A stretch of DNA of 51,942 bases from Terriglobia bacterium (GCA_020073105.1 JAIQFW010000020.1:1-51942); one strand, 5' to 3'. Shown: positions 1-9,141, counted from the stretch's first letter. The notes: generated by a model not told the origin, from the sequence alone. Program-made: numbers and translations.

Positions 1-246
1 ATCGAGCACCGTCATCTGTCGCGCATCAAAATGCACCTCGACCGACAGCGCGGTCGGGTCCACAGTGCCCGAGGACAACGGCGCCTCGATCTCGTGGTCG
101 TGGGCGAAGCCGGAGAAGAATCCGCTCTTGAACACGCGGATCTTCAAGCTCGAGTGCTCCACATCCACAGGAACGGATGCAGCCTGGCAAAGCCCACAGA
201 GCAGGCTTGCGGACACGGCGATCAGTAACCAGATGCGACTGTTCAT
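1..246 (-). CDS. YceI-like secreted protein, 3' part outside window
   Basis: The 82 visible residues begin with a signal peptide (hydrophobic stretch after MNSRIW, cleavage near CQA) and continue into a sequence typical of the start of YceI-like domains, with 'VEHSSLKIRVFKSG' and 'HDHEIEAP'. YceI proteins are periplasmic lipocalin-like barrels that bind polyisoprenoid lipids; the substrate here is unknown. A strong ribosome binding site (AAAGGAG) precedes the ATG at 246. It lies 10 bp downstream of the serine protease gene on the same strand, so the two are probably co-transcribed. The C-terminal half runs off the window edge, so the domain cannot be checked completely. Confidence 0.7.
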   Translation of the reverse strand, partial: MNSRIWLLIAVSASLLCGLCQAASVPVDVEHSSLKIRVFKSGFFSGFAHDHEIEAPLSSGTVDPTALSVEVHFDARQMTVLD

Positions 247-256
247 CGATACTCCT

Positions 257-1054
257 TTAGTTATGTCCTGCGATATTGGATGCAAGGGCCGGGTTTAGGC
301 CAGCCTTGCGCAGAAAGGCGGCAGCGCGCTCAAGACTGGTTCCAAAGGAGATCCCGCGAAACTTGCCAGTGCCGGCCGTGGTGATCAGGCCGATGACTTC
401 GCCCTGCTCGGTGACGAGGGGGCTGCCACTCATCCCCGCATGAGTAATGACATTGACGGCAAAGTCGCAGTAGCAACCGTCCTGGAGGCGATAGAGTTGC
501 TGGGGCGAGGTCAGGCGGCCTCGGGCGACGGTCGGGGAGAAGCCCCAGCCGGTGAAACCCGTAATGGCGACTGGCGAATCGGGCGGCAGATTTCGCATGC
601 GAATGCGGGCCGAGCGCACGTAGGCCCAGTCGCGACCGTTCTCGAGGGGTTGGATGCGGCACAGCGCGATGTCAAGCAATTCACTGGTGACGCAGTTCCG
701 CACGGAGAAGGGATGAAATCCTAGGGCGCGGCTCCAGTCATCATTCGGGACTACGATCGTGAGCACGCAGGAAGGCCGCGATTCGAGAATCACGTGAGCG
801 GCCGTCAGAATGATTCCGCTGGAATCAACCACTACTGCCGTGCCTCGGACTTTGGTTCGAGCTGCCGGGTTTTCGGTACACAGCACGGGTACGGCGAAGC
901 GCGCGGCGCCTGCCGCATCTGAGGAAAAGCCTCGAGCCGGGCAGAAGAGTGTCAACAGAAGTGACACAGCTGCGAGTTGGAGCCGTCGGGTCAAAAGGGA
1001 CCAGCGCAAGTTTACTGCCAACAATAAGCGCTGCGATGGTTTCCTGGTTGTCAT
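257..1054 (-). CDS. Trypsin-like (S1 family) secreted serine protease
   Basis: The 265-residue product carries the chymotrypsin-fold triad: His87 in 'LTAAHV', Asp128 in 'ELLDIALCRI' and Ser209 in 'HAGMSGSPL'. A basic N-terminus followed by a hydrophobic segment (about residues 25-44) suggests export by a signal peptide or anchor. No PDZ domain follows, so it is a bare protease domain rather than a full DegP/HtrA. The ATG at 1054 has no clear ribosome binding site, so the true start may lie slightly downstream. It heads a likely two-gene unit with the YceI-like gene. Its substrate cannot be told from sequence. Confidence 0.8.
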   Translation of the reverse strand: MTTRKPSQRLLLAVNLRWSLLTRRLQLAAVSLLLTLFCPARGFSSDAAGAARFAVPVLCTENPAARTKVRGTAVVVDSSGIILTAAHVILESRPSCVLTIVVPNDDWSRALGFHPFSVRNCVTSELLDIALCRIQPLENGRDWAYVRSARIRMRNLPPDSPVAITGFTGWGFSPTVARGRLTSPQQLYRLQDGCYCDFAVNVITHAGMSGSPLVTEQGEVIGLITTAGTGKFRGISFGTSLERAAAFLRKAGLNPALASNIAGHN

Positions 1055-1178
1055 CCCAGGCCGGGTTTCTGGTTCGGCACCCCATTATCCTCCAGCAAGA
1101 ATCTTTGCCTCCGTGACTAACTCCTTATCTTTGCTTGGTTTTCAGGGGGCTTCTTGGAGCGAGAAACCGCCTGCTCAC

Positions 1179-1206
1179 TTGTTTTGTGACGAACATGCGC
1201 TACAAT
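1179..1206 (+). promoter_or_regulatory. Candidate sigma-70 promoter for the TonB-dependent receptor
   Basis: A -35-like TTGTTT (1179-1184) and a -10-like TACAAT (1201-1206) are separated by 16 bp, about 130 bp upstream of the receptor start. The match is moderate and the leader would be long, so this is only a candidate. Confidence 0.35.
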
Positions 1207-1334
1207 GCGTGTCTTGCAAAAGTCGGTGCGAAAAAGGCGGTTTTCTGATTAGCAATGAATCACTTAGCCGATGAACCATGCCGGTCGCGGCAGGTGAAAG
1301 TGCACTTATCTTGTGGAGTGGGAGGAGAACGATC

Positions 1335-4300
1335 ATGAGATCAAAGCTGATTCTGGTGGCAATTTTGTTGACCGCGACGGCGCTGCTGGCGCAGACCTTT
1401 CGTGGGACCGTTCTCGGTACCGTGACCGATGTCACTGGCGCGTGGGTCGCAGGAGCCACGGTCAAAGTCAAGAATGTGAACACCGGCCTGGAACGGACGA
1501 CCCAAACCAGTGGCGACGGCAGCTATGCCGTGTCGGAGCTCCCCATCGGAACTTATACCGTCACCATCACCCAGACTGGATTTCAGACCGCAGTGACCAG
1601 CAGCGTAGAGGTCAACGTGGGCAGCGAAAAGCGGGTGGACGCGACGCTCAAGCCCGGCCAAGTATCACAACGCGTCGAAGTCTCCGGCGCGGAACTGCCA
1701 CAGGTGGACACGACCAGTGCCGAATTGGGCGGAACGCTAACGACGGAGACCATCGCAAGTCTACCGGTGAATGGACGCGACTACACCAAGCTGATCTACC
1801 TGAATCCTGGCATCGCAGGTTCTCCCGACCAGATCAGCGATTCGCCCGGCTCTTACGGTGAGTTTTCGATGAACGGTTCACGGGGACGTTCCAACAACTT
1901 TCTGCTCGATGGCACGGACATGAACGATGGCTACCGCAATGACCCCGCCATCAACGAAGCCGGAGTATTTGGTGATCCGGCGACCATCCTGCCGATTGAT
2001 GCGGTTGCTGAGTTGCGGGTTCTCTCCAACTATGAGGCAGAATACGGACGCAATAGCGGCGCTGTGGTCAACATCGTTACCAAGAGTGGCACAAACACCT
2101 GGCACGGTTCGGCGCTGGAGTACTTCCGTAGCGGCAAGCTGGGCGCGCGCAACTACTTTAACTTTGTCCCAGACCGGAAGAGTCCTTTCAATAACAACCA
2201 ATTCGGCGGCTCTTTCGGCGGCCCGATTGTCAAGGATAAGACTTTCTTCTACGTGGATTATGAGGGGCAGCGTGAGAACGGCGCGCAAGCCGGGACCACT
2301 TGCGTGCCCGATCCCGCGGTCATTGCTGCGACCGAGGCAAGCATCGTCGCTGGCGGCGGGATCGTAAACTCAGTGACTACTGCGCTGCTGGCCCGCAACC
2401 CATGGCCCTCGCCGAATATTGCCGGCGCGAGCAGCGACGCGACTGGTTGTGCTACCAGTAATCTTTCGACCTCCACGAGGTTCTTCAACCGTGTGGACAG
2501 CCTGATTGCCAAAATCGACCATAACTTTAGTGCGAGCAATATGCTGACTGGGCGGTATTACTTTGGCGACAGTAACCAGAGCTTTCCATTCGCACAATTG
2601 TCTGGCGGACTCTTGCCGGGCTTTAACACGATTACGCCCACACGGGTGCAATTAGTCTCGCTTTCGTGGGTGAAGGTGGTAAACCCCACCCAGCTGAATG
2701 AAGCCCGTCTGGGATGGAACCGTTTTGCGGAAAATTTCTCTCCCGAAGACTTGAGCTTTCTTCCCTCTTCGATAGGTTTGGACACCGGCGTAGGGGCATA
2801 TGACGGTGGGTTGCCGGCGATCTCGGTCGGCGGCTTCTCCCAAATTGGTGCGACCACCTCGGTACCGCGCAACCGCGTGGATTCAAACTGGCACTTCGTG
2901 GACAACTATTCGTGGAAGTCGGGGAAGCATGATGTCAAGTTTGGCTACGAATTCCGGCGCACGACGATCCTGCATGTGATCGACCATAATTTCCGGGGCA
3001 CGCTGGACTTCGACGATTTGACGACATTCCTCGAAGGAATTCCTTCGGGCGGCAACCAGGTAACAGGCAACTCGAGAAGGCATACCTTCCAGAACAGCCA
3101 TGGGCTCTTCGTTCAGGATAGCTTTCGCTGGACACCGAGGCTGACACTTAACCTCGGAGTGCGCTGGGATTACTTCGGGGTGACGGGAGAGAAGAACAGC
3201 TTGTTGTGGACCTTCGACCCGGCGAATGGCGGGGATAATGTTCCGACCGGCCAACTGTACGCCAAGGATTACAACAACTTTGCTCCCCGCGTGGCCTTTA
3301 ATTACGACGTGACGGGTAAGGGACGGACCGTGGTCCGCGCCGGATGGGGCTTGTTCTACGACGCATTTTCGCAAGACATATTTCTGGGCCACTTGCCGTG
3401 GAATTGCGTCTTCTGTCCTGGGCCGGCTTATCCCGGCCTAGGGCCGCAAGCGCTCGCCACGGGCAGCGTAACGGGTGCGGCGTTGGCGCAGGGTCAGCCC
3501 GTGTATACGGGCTACGGGCCAGAGGGAGATTTCTTTTCCGTGGATCCGAATATGCGAACGCCCTACGTCCAGAACTTCAATTTGAATCTGCAGCAACAGG
3601 TGGCAAGCAAGGTCGTGGTGCAGATCGGCTACGTGGGATCGAAGGGGACGAAGCTGTTCCAGTTCTACGACATCAATCAGCCCAGTCATGCGGCGATCAC
3701 GGCGGCGGATCTGGCCAATGGTGTGAGTGGGTATGGCGTGCCGCGTCCCTATTCCAATTTGTTCTATATCAATCAGGAGAAGTCCTCCGCCAATTCCATC
3801 TACCACTCGCTGCAAGCCAGCCTGCGTGCCAAGGGGTGGCACGGATTGTCTACACAAGCCAACTTTGTGTGGTCGCACTCCATCGACACGGCGAGTGATC
3901 TCGAGGACTTTCTCCCCAACCAGGCGCAGCCGCAGGACAGTACCAACCCGGCCGGGGACCGTGGGAATTCCAGCTTCGATATCCGCCGACGTTTCACTTG
4001 GAACTTTAGCTACCAGTTTCCGAAATGGTCTGGAGCATGGTCGAGGCTCAAGAACGGCTGGGGCTTCGATGGCGTGCTCAACCTGCAGGATGGCCAGCCC
4101 TGGCAGTTGAACTACGAGTTCGAAGGGGAATACTCGGGGGCGGGCGAGGGATTTGATCGGCCGGACCTGATTGGGACACCGCAATACTCGCGCAATCCCG
4201 CACAGTACATAAACCTAACCGCGTTCGCCGCGCCCTGCACGTGGGCTTCGCTGGGTGACCCTGCCGACAGCAGCGAGACCAACTGCGTGGCCGGGACGCG

Positions 4301-4622
4301 GCACTTCGGAAGCTTAAGGCGCAACTCCCTGCGTGGGCCCAGCTTCAAGGATTTTGACTTCTCCTTCTTTAAGGATACGGCACTAAGCGAGCGGATGAAG
4401 CTTACGCTCCGGGCCGAATTCTTCAACCTGTTCAACCACCCAAACTTTGCCAATCCGTCGATGCCCAACTTCATCGCGGACATTGGCTCTCCCGACTATA
4501 CGACCGGCCGGCACAGCGGCTACTACCAGATCACTGCCAGCGGAGACGTAGGCATCGGCAACCCATTCCTGGGTGGCGGCGGGCCGCGCGGCGTTCAGTT
4601 CGCGGCCAAGATTACGTTCTAG
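1335..4622 (+). CDS. TonB-dependent receptor with N-terminal carboxypeptidase-regulatory-like domain (Oar-like)
   Basis: This outer-membrane protein of 1095 residues has a signal peptide (residues 1-20, ending LLAQ), an Ig-like carboxypeptidase-regulatory domain (about 22-105, 'GTVLGTVTDVTGAWV'), a plug region (about 120-260, with 'LPVNGRDYTKL' and 'IVTKSGTNTWHGS') and a long beta-barrel ending in an aromatic residue (KITF). That architecture is the large Oar-like family abundant in Acidobacteriota, generally thought to import large substrates such as oligosaccharides or peptides using TonB energy. I chose the ATG at 1335 because GGGAGGAGA sits just upstream and the signal peptide starts there; the frame is open further upstream. 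It is monocistronic, with a strong terminator behind it. The ligand is unknown: no SusD-like partner or polysaccharide enzyme is adjacent. Confidence 0.92.
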   Translation: MRSKLILVAILLTATALLAQTFRGTVLGTVTDVTGAWVAGATVKVKNVNTGLERTTQTSGDGSYAVSELPIGTYTVTITQTGFQTAVTSSVEVNVGSEKRVDATLKPGQVSQRVEVSGAELPQVDTTSAELGGTLTTETIASLPVNGRDYTKLIYLNPGIAGSPDQISDSPGSYGEFSMNGSRGRSNNFLLDGTDMNDGYRNDPAINEAGVFGDPATILPIDAVAELRVLSNYEAEYGRNSGAVVNIVTKSGTNTWHGSALEYFRSGKLGARNYFNFVPDRKSPFNNNQFGGSFGGPIVKDKTFFYVDYEGQRENGAQAGTTCVPDPAVIAATEASIVAGGGIVNSVTTALLARNPWPSPNIAGASSDATGCATSNLSTSTRFFNRVDSLIAKIDHNFSASNMLTGRYYFGDSNQSFPFAQLSGGLLPGFNTITPTRVQLVSLSWVKVVNPTQLNEARLGWNRFAENFSPEDLSFLPSSIGLDTGVGAYDGGLPAISVGGFSQIGATTSVPRNRVDSNWHFVDNYSWKSGKHDVKFGYEFRRTTILHVIDHNFRGTLDFDDLTTFLEGIPSGGNQVTGNSRRHTFQNSHGLFVQDSFRWTPRLTLNLGVRWDYFGVTGEKNSLLWTFDPANGGDNVPTGQLYAKDYNNFAPRVAFNYDVTGKGRTVVRAGWGLFYDAFSQDIFLGHLPWNCVFCPGPAYPGLGPQALATGSVTGAALAQGQPVYTGYGPEGDFFSVDPNMRTPYVQNFNLNLQQQVASKVVVQIGYVGSKGTKLFQFYDINQPSHAAITAADLANGVSGYGVPRPYSNLFYINQEKSSANSIYHSLQASLRAKGWHGLSTQANFVWSHSIDTASDLEDFLPNQAQPQDSTNPAGDRGNSSFDIRRRFTWNFSYQFPKWSGAWSRLKNGWGFDGVLNLQDGQPWQLNYEFEGEYSGAGEGFDRPDLIGTPQYSRNPAQYINLTAFAAPCTWASLGDPADSSETNCVAGTRHFGSLRRNSLRGPSFKDFDFSFFKDTALSERMKLTLRAEFFNLFNHPNFANPSMPNFIADIGSPDYTTGRHSGYYQITASGDVGIGNPFLGGGGPRGVQFAAKITF

Positions 4623-4643
4623 TCGGCTCGATAGAGTAGTTTC

Positions 4644-4677
4644 AAAGCTCCTCCTGCTTCGCAGGAGGAGCTTTTTT
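4644..4677 (+). terminator. Rho-independent terminator after the TonB-dependent receptor
   Basis: A perfect 12-bp stem (4646-4657 with 4661-4672) closes a 3-nt loop and is followed by a run of T. It begins about 20 bp after the receptor stop codon. Confidence 0.9.
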
Positions 4678-4788
4678 GTGGCTGATTGGAGGGTGCTCGC
4701 TGAAGTGGTTTACACGGCGGCTGTGGAGTCCGTAAAGAGGGCATAACTGCGCCTCCGCGGACAAGAATGTCCGTGCTACCCTTCGCCG

Positions 4789-5430
4789 CTACTTCCCAGC
4801 GCGAACAAAGGCGCCGGTCGCGGCGTTGATCACCCCAATGCCTTTCGCCTCTGATTGGGTCTTGCCATAAATCACATACCAAAGCAGGGTCTTGTGCTTA
4901 GGGTCCCAGTCCAGCAGGTAGGTAACCGGCTGTTGCGGGTCTTTCTTCGTGAGCGCTTCGCCACCGTGTCCCTGGGCCAGGGTGAAAGCCTTGTCCGAAT
5001 CGGTCTGCAGGTACGAGGGCTGGAACATCAGACTGGGAACGTTGGGCGGGTAGGCTGACTCCGCGGTGGAGGTAAATCCGCTGGCGGGGGCCGACGATAA
5101 ACGACTACCGGAACAAATGAAGGTCTTCATGGTTCCCCGGCTCGCCGAGGCGAAGTAGGCCCGCCAGACGGTGGACTTTCCGTCCTGGCCGGTGGTCTCG
5201 CTGGTAAGTTCCGATTCCAGATGGAAGGGCAGCGCGTCAGGTTGCCAGCGTTGCGCCAGATTCACCATGCTGGTGAAGCACTGTTTCGCCGTGTACAGTA
5301 CCGGTTCTTTCTTCTCCGGCGGCGATGCCTTGGGTTGCGCCGTGGGTTGCGCCGGTTTCGACTCGCATCCGGTCAGCAAAATCATCATCAGCATGACTGC
5401 GGCGGGTATCGTGAGACGTCGTGTGTTCAT
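4789..5430 (-). CDS. Putative lipoprotein of unknown function
   Basis: The 213-residue product has a lipoprotein signal peptide with lipobox 'LLTGC' (Cys22), followed by a Pro/Lys/Ala-rich linker and a globular region. The C-terminus ('GVINAATGAFVRAGK') resembles the strand pattern of PepSY-like or YxeB-like periplasmic domains, but not enough to assign a family. A ribosome binding site (AGAGGTGA) precedes the ATG at 5430. The gene stands alone on the minus strand. I do not recognise a function; location in the periplasm or at a membrane is the only supported inference. Confidence 0.75.
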   Translation of the reverse strand: MNTRRLTIPAAVMLMMILLTGCESKPAQPTAQPKASPPEKKEPVLYTAKQCFTSMVNLAQRWQPDALPFHLESELTSETTGQDGKSTVWRAYFASASRGTMKTFICSGSRLSSAPASGFTSTAESAYPPNVPSLMFQPSYLQTDSDKAFTLAQGHGGEALTKKDPQQPVTYLLDWDPKHKTLLWYVIYGKTQSEAKGIGVINAATGAFVRAGK

Positions 5431-5627
5431 AGCTCACCTCTGCCGGGGCCCGGTTTTGTACAGTGAATTCGCTCGACTCTGGTTGAGCGCGACCACAGTA
5501 TCACGCCGGCATTATCATCACAAGAACTGCCCCAGCCGCAGTGATTTGCGCCACATGAATGGGTGACAGAGCGGTGACCGAAGATGCCTCGGCGACGTCC
5601 CCGAGCGTGACCATTCCTGGCGTCTTC

Positions 5628-6248
5628 TTATTTGGCGTGCTTTTCAGCACGGCCCAAGCAGCCCGCACGGAACGAGCGATCGTCGAGGCGGTGCAGCTTC
5701 TTGACCATCACGGGCGTGAGCAGGCGGTGATGGCGGATGGTAAAGAGGTACTCGGCGACGAACCAGAGATGCTCGTCCGTGGTCATCCAGTCAAGTTGGT
5801 CGAAGCGGGCCAAATTTACTGGCCGGGAAAACGTGCGCAACGTCCTCTCGCCCCGAAGATTGAAGTACACGTCGAAATAACTCAACGCAAGTTCGCGCAG
5901 CGAACGGTAGACGGGCTCGCGATAACGGCATCCGGTGTAGTTGGACTTGGCGACTGCGCCCCAGTGGCCGTGGTGGCGATAGATGGCGATGACGTGGTCG
6001 GTGTCTTGCTCGGCTTCGAGGTCGAGGACGAGCGGGGGATAGCCGTTGGCTCGCAGGGCAGCGGCGGCAAAGGTGGCGCCCTCGAAGCAGTGGGAAGTGT
6101 CTTCGCGCAACACGCGGCGCGGCGACCAAGCAGTGTCGGCCAGATGGTAGGGCATGGCATCGAGAAAGCGCTGGATTCCGTGGGGATTTTTGAGACTCTT
6201 CAGCTTGCGCAGTTCGCTGGGGGTGAGGCTGTGGTTGAAGTTGTTCAT
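5628..6248 (-). CDS. Transglutaminase-like protein
   Basis: The 206-residue protein has no signal peptide. The segment 'DTSHCFEGATFAAAALR' with Cys54, followed by 'TDHVIAIYRHHGHWGAV' with His85, matches the Cys-His spacing of the transglutaminase-like fold (papain-like catalytic core). The third residue could be Asn103 in 'AKSNY'. Related bacterial proteins may act as peptidases or cross-linkers; no substrate can be proposed here. It is transcribed toward the lipoprotein gene and away from the DoxX gene region with ordinary gaps, so operon membership is uncertain. Its start has only a weak ribosome binding site. Confidence 0.7.
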   Translation of the reverse strand: MNNFNHSLTPSELRKLKSLKNPHGIQRFLDAMPYHLADTAWSPRRVLREDTSHCFEGATFAAAALRANGYPPLVLDLEAEQDTDHVIAIYRHHGHWGAVAKSNYTGCRYREPVYRSLRELALSYFDVYFNLRGERTLRTFSRPVNLARFDQLDWMTTDEHLWFVAEYLFTIRHHRLLTPVMVKKLHRLDDRSFRAGCLGRAEKHAK

Positions 6249-6288
6249 CTTTGAGGCAGTCTAGTCGAAGCCGGCTCGGCCAGCGTTA

Positions 6289-6307
6289 ACCACAGAGGAC
6301 ACAGAGG
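6289..6307. repeat. Short direct repeat of an ACAGAGG motif
   Basis: The stretch contains two copies of CACAGAGGA/ACACAGAGG in the gap between two minus-strand genes. Similar phrases are common in intergenic DNA of several phyla. No function is evident. Confidence 0.35.
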
Positions 6308-6325
6308 GCACCGCTAATAGGGCCT

Positions 6326-6757
6326 TCACGCTTTCTTTGATTTGGCTCCGCCTCCCCCACCCCCGCGGCGGATCGCGTCCAGTGCGATCGGGCCGGCACC
6401 GAAGAAAATCAAGACGAAAGCAATGGTTGCCAGGGTCAGGGGGAACTCGGTTCCCCCCTTGGCCAACAGCCCGTTTTTCCAGTGGATTTTCCAGATGGCT
6501 ACTCCCATGTCGATCATGATGGCCAGTGACGCACAGCGGGTAAACAGACCAAGAATGACCAGAATCCCGCCGAAGAACTCGGCGAAAGCGGATGGATAGG
6601 CCAGCCATCCCGGCAATCCCAGGCTGCTGACGCGCGCCACATGTTGTGCCAGACCACCGTGGAACACTTTGCCGTAGCCGTGGCCGACCATGATGATGCC
6701 CAGGACGAGGCGTAGGGCAACCAGCGCCAGGGGTTGCAGACGATCGAGAAAACGCAC
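6326..6757 (-). CDS. DoxX family membrane protein
   Basis: The 143-residue product has four hydrophobic segments and the DoxX hallmarks 'LGIIMVGHGYGKVFHGG' and 'AEFFGGILVILGLFTR'. DoxX proteins are small inner-membrane proteins linked to redox processes (subunit of terminal quinol oxidase in archaea, thiosulfate or oxidative-stress functions elsewhere). The start is a GTG at 6757 with AGGAGG five bases upstream. The C-terminus is a glycine run and a basic tail. It ends 77 bp before the transglutaminase-like gene on the same strand, so they may share a transcript. Confidence 0.85.
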   Translation of the reverse strand: MRFLDRLQPLALVALRLVLGIIMVGHGYGKVFHGGLAQHVARVSSLGLPGWLAYPSAFAEFFGGILVILGLFTRCASLAIMIDMGVAIWKIHWKNGLLAKGGTEFPLTLATIAFVLIFFGAGPIALDAIRRGGGGGGAKSKKA

Positions 6758-6805
6758 GAGTTCCTCCTGAGCGTAGCTGGACAGATTAGCAGGAAAGGGG
6801 AAAGT

Positions 6806-6847
6806 AGTCAGGAGTCAGCAGTCCGGAGCCAGGAGTCGGGAGCCAGC
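6806..6847. repeat. Imperfect tandem repeat of GGAGTC/AGCC units
   Basis: Units such as AGTCAGGAGTCAGCAGTC and GGAGCCAGGAGTCGGGAGCC follow each other upstream of the DoxX gene. The pattern is a short intergenic repeat, degenerate at several bases, with no reading frame. Confidence 0.5.
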
Positions 6848-7253
6848 CATGCGGGGTGGGATGGTTTCCTGGCGGAATTGACCTGCAATCTCAGGCTGTT
6901 GCCGCTCGTCCTACTACCTTCGTACCGTCTCTAGTACTTTGGTTACGATTCTCAGGTGACGCATGAGCAAGGCTGGCCCACGATACGGTATATAGATATA
7001 GAACCTATACATACCACAACATATAGACATCCATTGCAACTCTCAGAAAATTGCTTTCCAGAAAAACCGCAAAAAACCCAGTAAAACGCGGAAATAGACA
7101 GAGACCTCACGAATTTCCCGGTTGATATATGCTCGGGACACTTGAATTCACTCGAAGGCGATTTCTTTGAGGAATTCTCTCCCAACTTAGCCCGGTGGCA
7201 CGAGCGACAAGCCACAAAAGGGCGCCAATTCTGTGGATGAGGAAAACGGAACT
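6848..7253. other. AT-rich intergenic region upstream of the HTH-pil cluster
   Basis: No gene is seen here. The part from about 6980 to 7140 is clearly richer in A and T than its surroundings and has an imperfect inverted repeat (GGTATATAG near 6987, CTATACATACC near 7005-7015). It is the only sizeable gap before the pilus operon and probably holds its promoter, though I could not fix a -35/-10 pair. Confidence 0.5.
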
Positions 7254-7490
7254 ATGGCCGACTCGCGTGAAGTCATGAACATTCGCCAGGCTTCGCAGTA
7301 CCTGGGAGTGAGTCCGGACACGCTTTACAAGTACGTCGGGGAACAAAAGATCCCCGCTTTCAAACTGGGCAACCGCTGGCGCTTCAAGAAGTCGAGGCTG
7401 GACCAGTGGATGGAAGAGAAGTCAGCCCAGATGGAACCGAAGAGCAAGAAGAAATCGAAGGCGGTTGCCAAAGCCGCCGGGTCACTGTAA
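7254..7490 (+). CDS. Small excisionase/BldC-type helix-turn-helix DNA-binding protein
   Basis: The 78-residue product contains a winged-helix MerR-like/excisionase domain, 'MNIRQASQYLGVSPDTLYKY' followed by 'GEQKIPAFKLGNRWRFKKSRLDQWM', with a lysine-rich tail. Such proteins bind DNA as small regulators. The ATG at 7254 is preceded by GATGAGGAA; an in-frame GTG at 7233 is possible. It lies only 11 bp ahead of pilM, the first pilus gene, and is probably the first gene of that transcript. Control of the pilus operon is an inference from position. Confidence 0.85.
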   Translation: MADSREVMNIRQASQYLGVSPDTLYKYVGEQKIPAFKLGNRWRFKKSRLDQWMEEKSAQMEPKSKKKSKAVAKAAGSL

Positions 7491-7501
7491 AAGGCGGGCA
7501 C

Positions 7502-8557
7502 ATGTTTGGATTCGGATCGAAAGCGATTGTTGGTCTGGATGTGGGCTCCTCGAGCATCAAGGCAGTGGAGCTCAGGAAGGGGCGCAACGGCATTGAGGTC
7601 GCGCACCTGGGATTGGAACCGCTGGCTCCCGATATCGTCGTGGACTCGATGATCGTGGATTCGGGAACGGTTTCCAGCGCGATTTCGAAACTGTTCGCCG
7701 AAAACCAGATCAAGACCAAGGCCGTGGCCACGGCGGTGAGCGGGCACTCGGTGATCGTGAAGAAGATCTCCCTGCCCTCCATGAGCGATCAGGAACTGGC
7801 CGAGACCATTCAGAAGGAAGCCGCGCAGCATATCCCGTTTGATCTCGCCGATGTGAACCTCGACTACCAGATCCTTTCCGAAGACGCCGGCAACCCGCAG
7901 ATGGACGTGCTGCTGGTGGCCGTCAAGAAGGACAAGATTCTCAACTACACCAACGTACTCTCGATGGCGGGCAAGACCCCGGCTATCGTGGACATTGACG
8001 CTCTGGCGCTGCAGAACTGCTACGAGTACAACTACGAGCCGGCGCCGGGCCAGGTGGTAGCGCTGCTGAATCTGGGCGCCAGCGTAATGAACATCAACAT
8101 CGTGAAAGGCACGACGCCCTTGTTCCCGCGCGACGTCAGCGTGGGCGGGCACCAGTACACCGATTCGCTGCAGAAGGAACTGGATCTGAGCTTTGATGAC
8201 GCGGAATCGCTGAAGCTGGGCCACAAAGTGGGCACGGTGAGCGAAGACGCCAAGACGCCGATCCTGCAGCAGGTGACCGAGATCATCGTGCTGGAGATTC
8301 AGAAGACGTTTGATTTCTTCCGCGCCAGCGCGGCGGGGGAGCACATCGAGAAGATTTATCTGGCGGGCGGTTCTTCGAAGGTCCCCGGACTGATCGAGGC
8401 GCTGCGCCAGGAGTTCTCGCTGCCGGTGGAGGTATTCAATCCCTTCCAGAAGATTGCGCCGCCGGTGGAAGGGCCAGGAGTGGAGCTGATCGAGAAGAAC
8501 GCCGGCCAGCTGGCAGTGGCGGTGGGTTTGGCATTAAGGAGTTTTGAAAACCTATGA
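7502..8557 (+). CDS. pilM: Type IV pilus assembly ATPase-like protein PilM
   Basis: The 351-residue cytoplasmic protein has the actin-like/FtsA fold seen in PilM: 'AIVGLDVGSSSIKAVEL' (nucleotide-binding phosphate 1 loop) near the N-terminus, 'QKEAAQHIPFDLADVNLDYQ' in the middle, and 'YLAGGSSKVPGLIEALRQ' near the C-terminus. PilM binds the N-terminal tail of PilN and anchors the inner-membrane alignment complex of the type IV pilus. The ATG at 7502 starts the conserved domain; the frame is open upstream but overlaps the HTH gene. The stop overlaps the pilN start by four bases. Confidence 0.95.
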   Translation: MFGFGSKAIVGLDVGSSSIKAVELRKGRNGIEVAHLGLEPLAPDIVVDSMIVDSGTVSSAISKLFAENQIKTKAVATAVSGHSVIVKKISLPSMSDQELAETIQKEAAQHIPFDLADVNLDYQILSEDAGNPQMDVLLVAVKKDKILNYTNVLSMAGKTPAIVDIDALALQNCYEYNYEPAPGQVVALLNLGASVMNINIVKGTTPLFPRDVSVGGHQYTDSLQKELDLSFDDAESLKLGHKVGTVSEDAKTPILQQVTEIIVLEIQKTFDFFRASAAGEHIEKIYLAGGSSKVPGLIEALRQEFSLPVEVFNPFQKIAPPVEGPGVELIEKNAGQLAVAVGLALRSFENL

Positions 8558-9141
8558 TCCGAATCAACCTGCTGGGAGCACCGAAACCGAAAAATAAGCG
8601 CAGTTCCGTTTCGGTTCCGAACGTCATGGAGATGGGCGAGCCCGGGTCTCCGAAGGTAAAGATCCTGGTCGTGCTGGCACTGGCTGCGACCCTGAATGTT
8701 GGGCAGTGGTACCGCCTTGACAAGCAGGCCACGACCATCGCCAAGAACATGGCCGCGGCGGAGCAGAAGAACCGCGAGTTGGCCGAAGTCAAGACCAAGT
8801 ATCTGGAGCGGCAGCGCGAGGCCGACAACTACAAGCGACGGGTCGATGTGATCGATCAGCTGCGCGCCAACCAATCGGGACCGGTGGAACTGCTGAACAC
8901 CATCGGGAGCACGATAAACAACACGGAGGCGGTTTGGCTAAGCACCATGAAGGACCAGGGCGCCAGCGTGGACATTGAAGGCATGGCCCTCAGCACCGAT
9001 GCGGTGGCCAATCTGATTCAGAATCTGCAGAAGACGGGTCACTTCAAGAACATCGAAATCAAAGAGACCTACCAGGACGAGAGCTTCAAAGAGATGCAGG
9101 CTTTCCAGTTCACCCTGACCTGCGAAAAGGGAAAGTCCTAA
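8554..9141 (+). CDS. pilN: Type IV pilus inner-membrane alignment protein PilN
   Basis: The 195-residue protein begins with 'MIRINLLG', the conserved PilN tail that docks in PilM. An extended segment (residues 8-36) precedes one membrane helix (about 37-52), a coiled coil (about 55-110) and a ferredoxin-like periplasmic domain. It overlaps pilM by ATGA, which suggests translational coupling. PilN pairs with PilO to bridge the cytoplasmic PilM and the periplasmic lipoprotein PilP. Confidence 0.93.
   Translation: MIRINLLGAPKPKNKRSSVSVPNVMEMGEPGSPKVKILVVLALAATLNVGQWYRLDKQATTIAKNMAAAEQKNRELAEVKTKYLERQREADNYKRRVDVIDQLRANQSGPVELLNTIGSTINNTEAVWLSTMKDQGASVDIEGMALSTDAVANLIQNLQKTGHFKNIEIKETYQDESFKEMQAFQFTLTCEKGKS

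Noticed and set aside
5559-6254. Plus-strand open frame of 231 codons over the transglutaminase-like gene
   Set aside because: It is a reverse-strand shadow; the minus-strand product has a recognisable Cys-His motif and this one shows no family likeness.
7191-7212. Sigma-54 promoter (TGGCAC followed by a GC) before the HTH gene
   Set aside because: The distance to the second element does not match GG-N10-GC and TTGC is absent.
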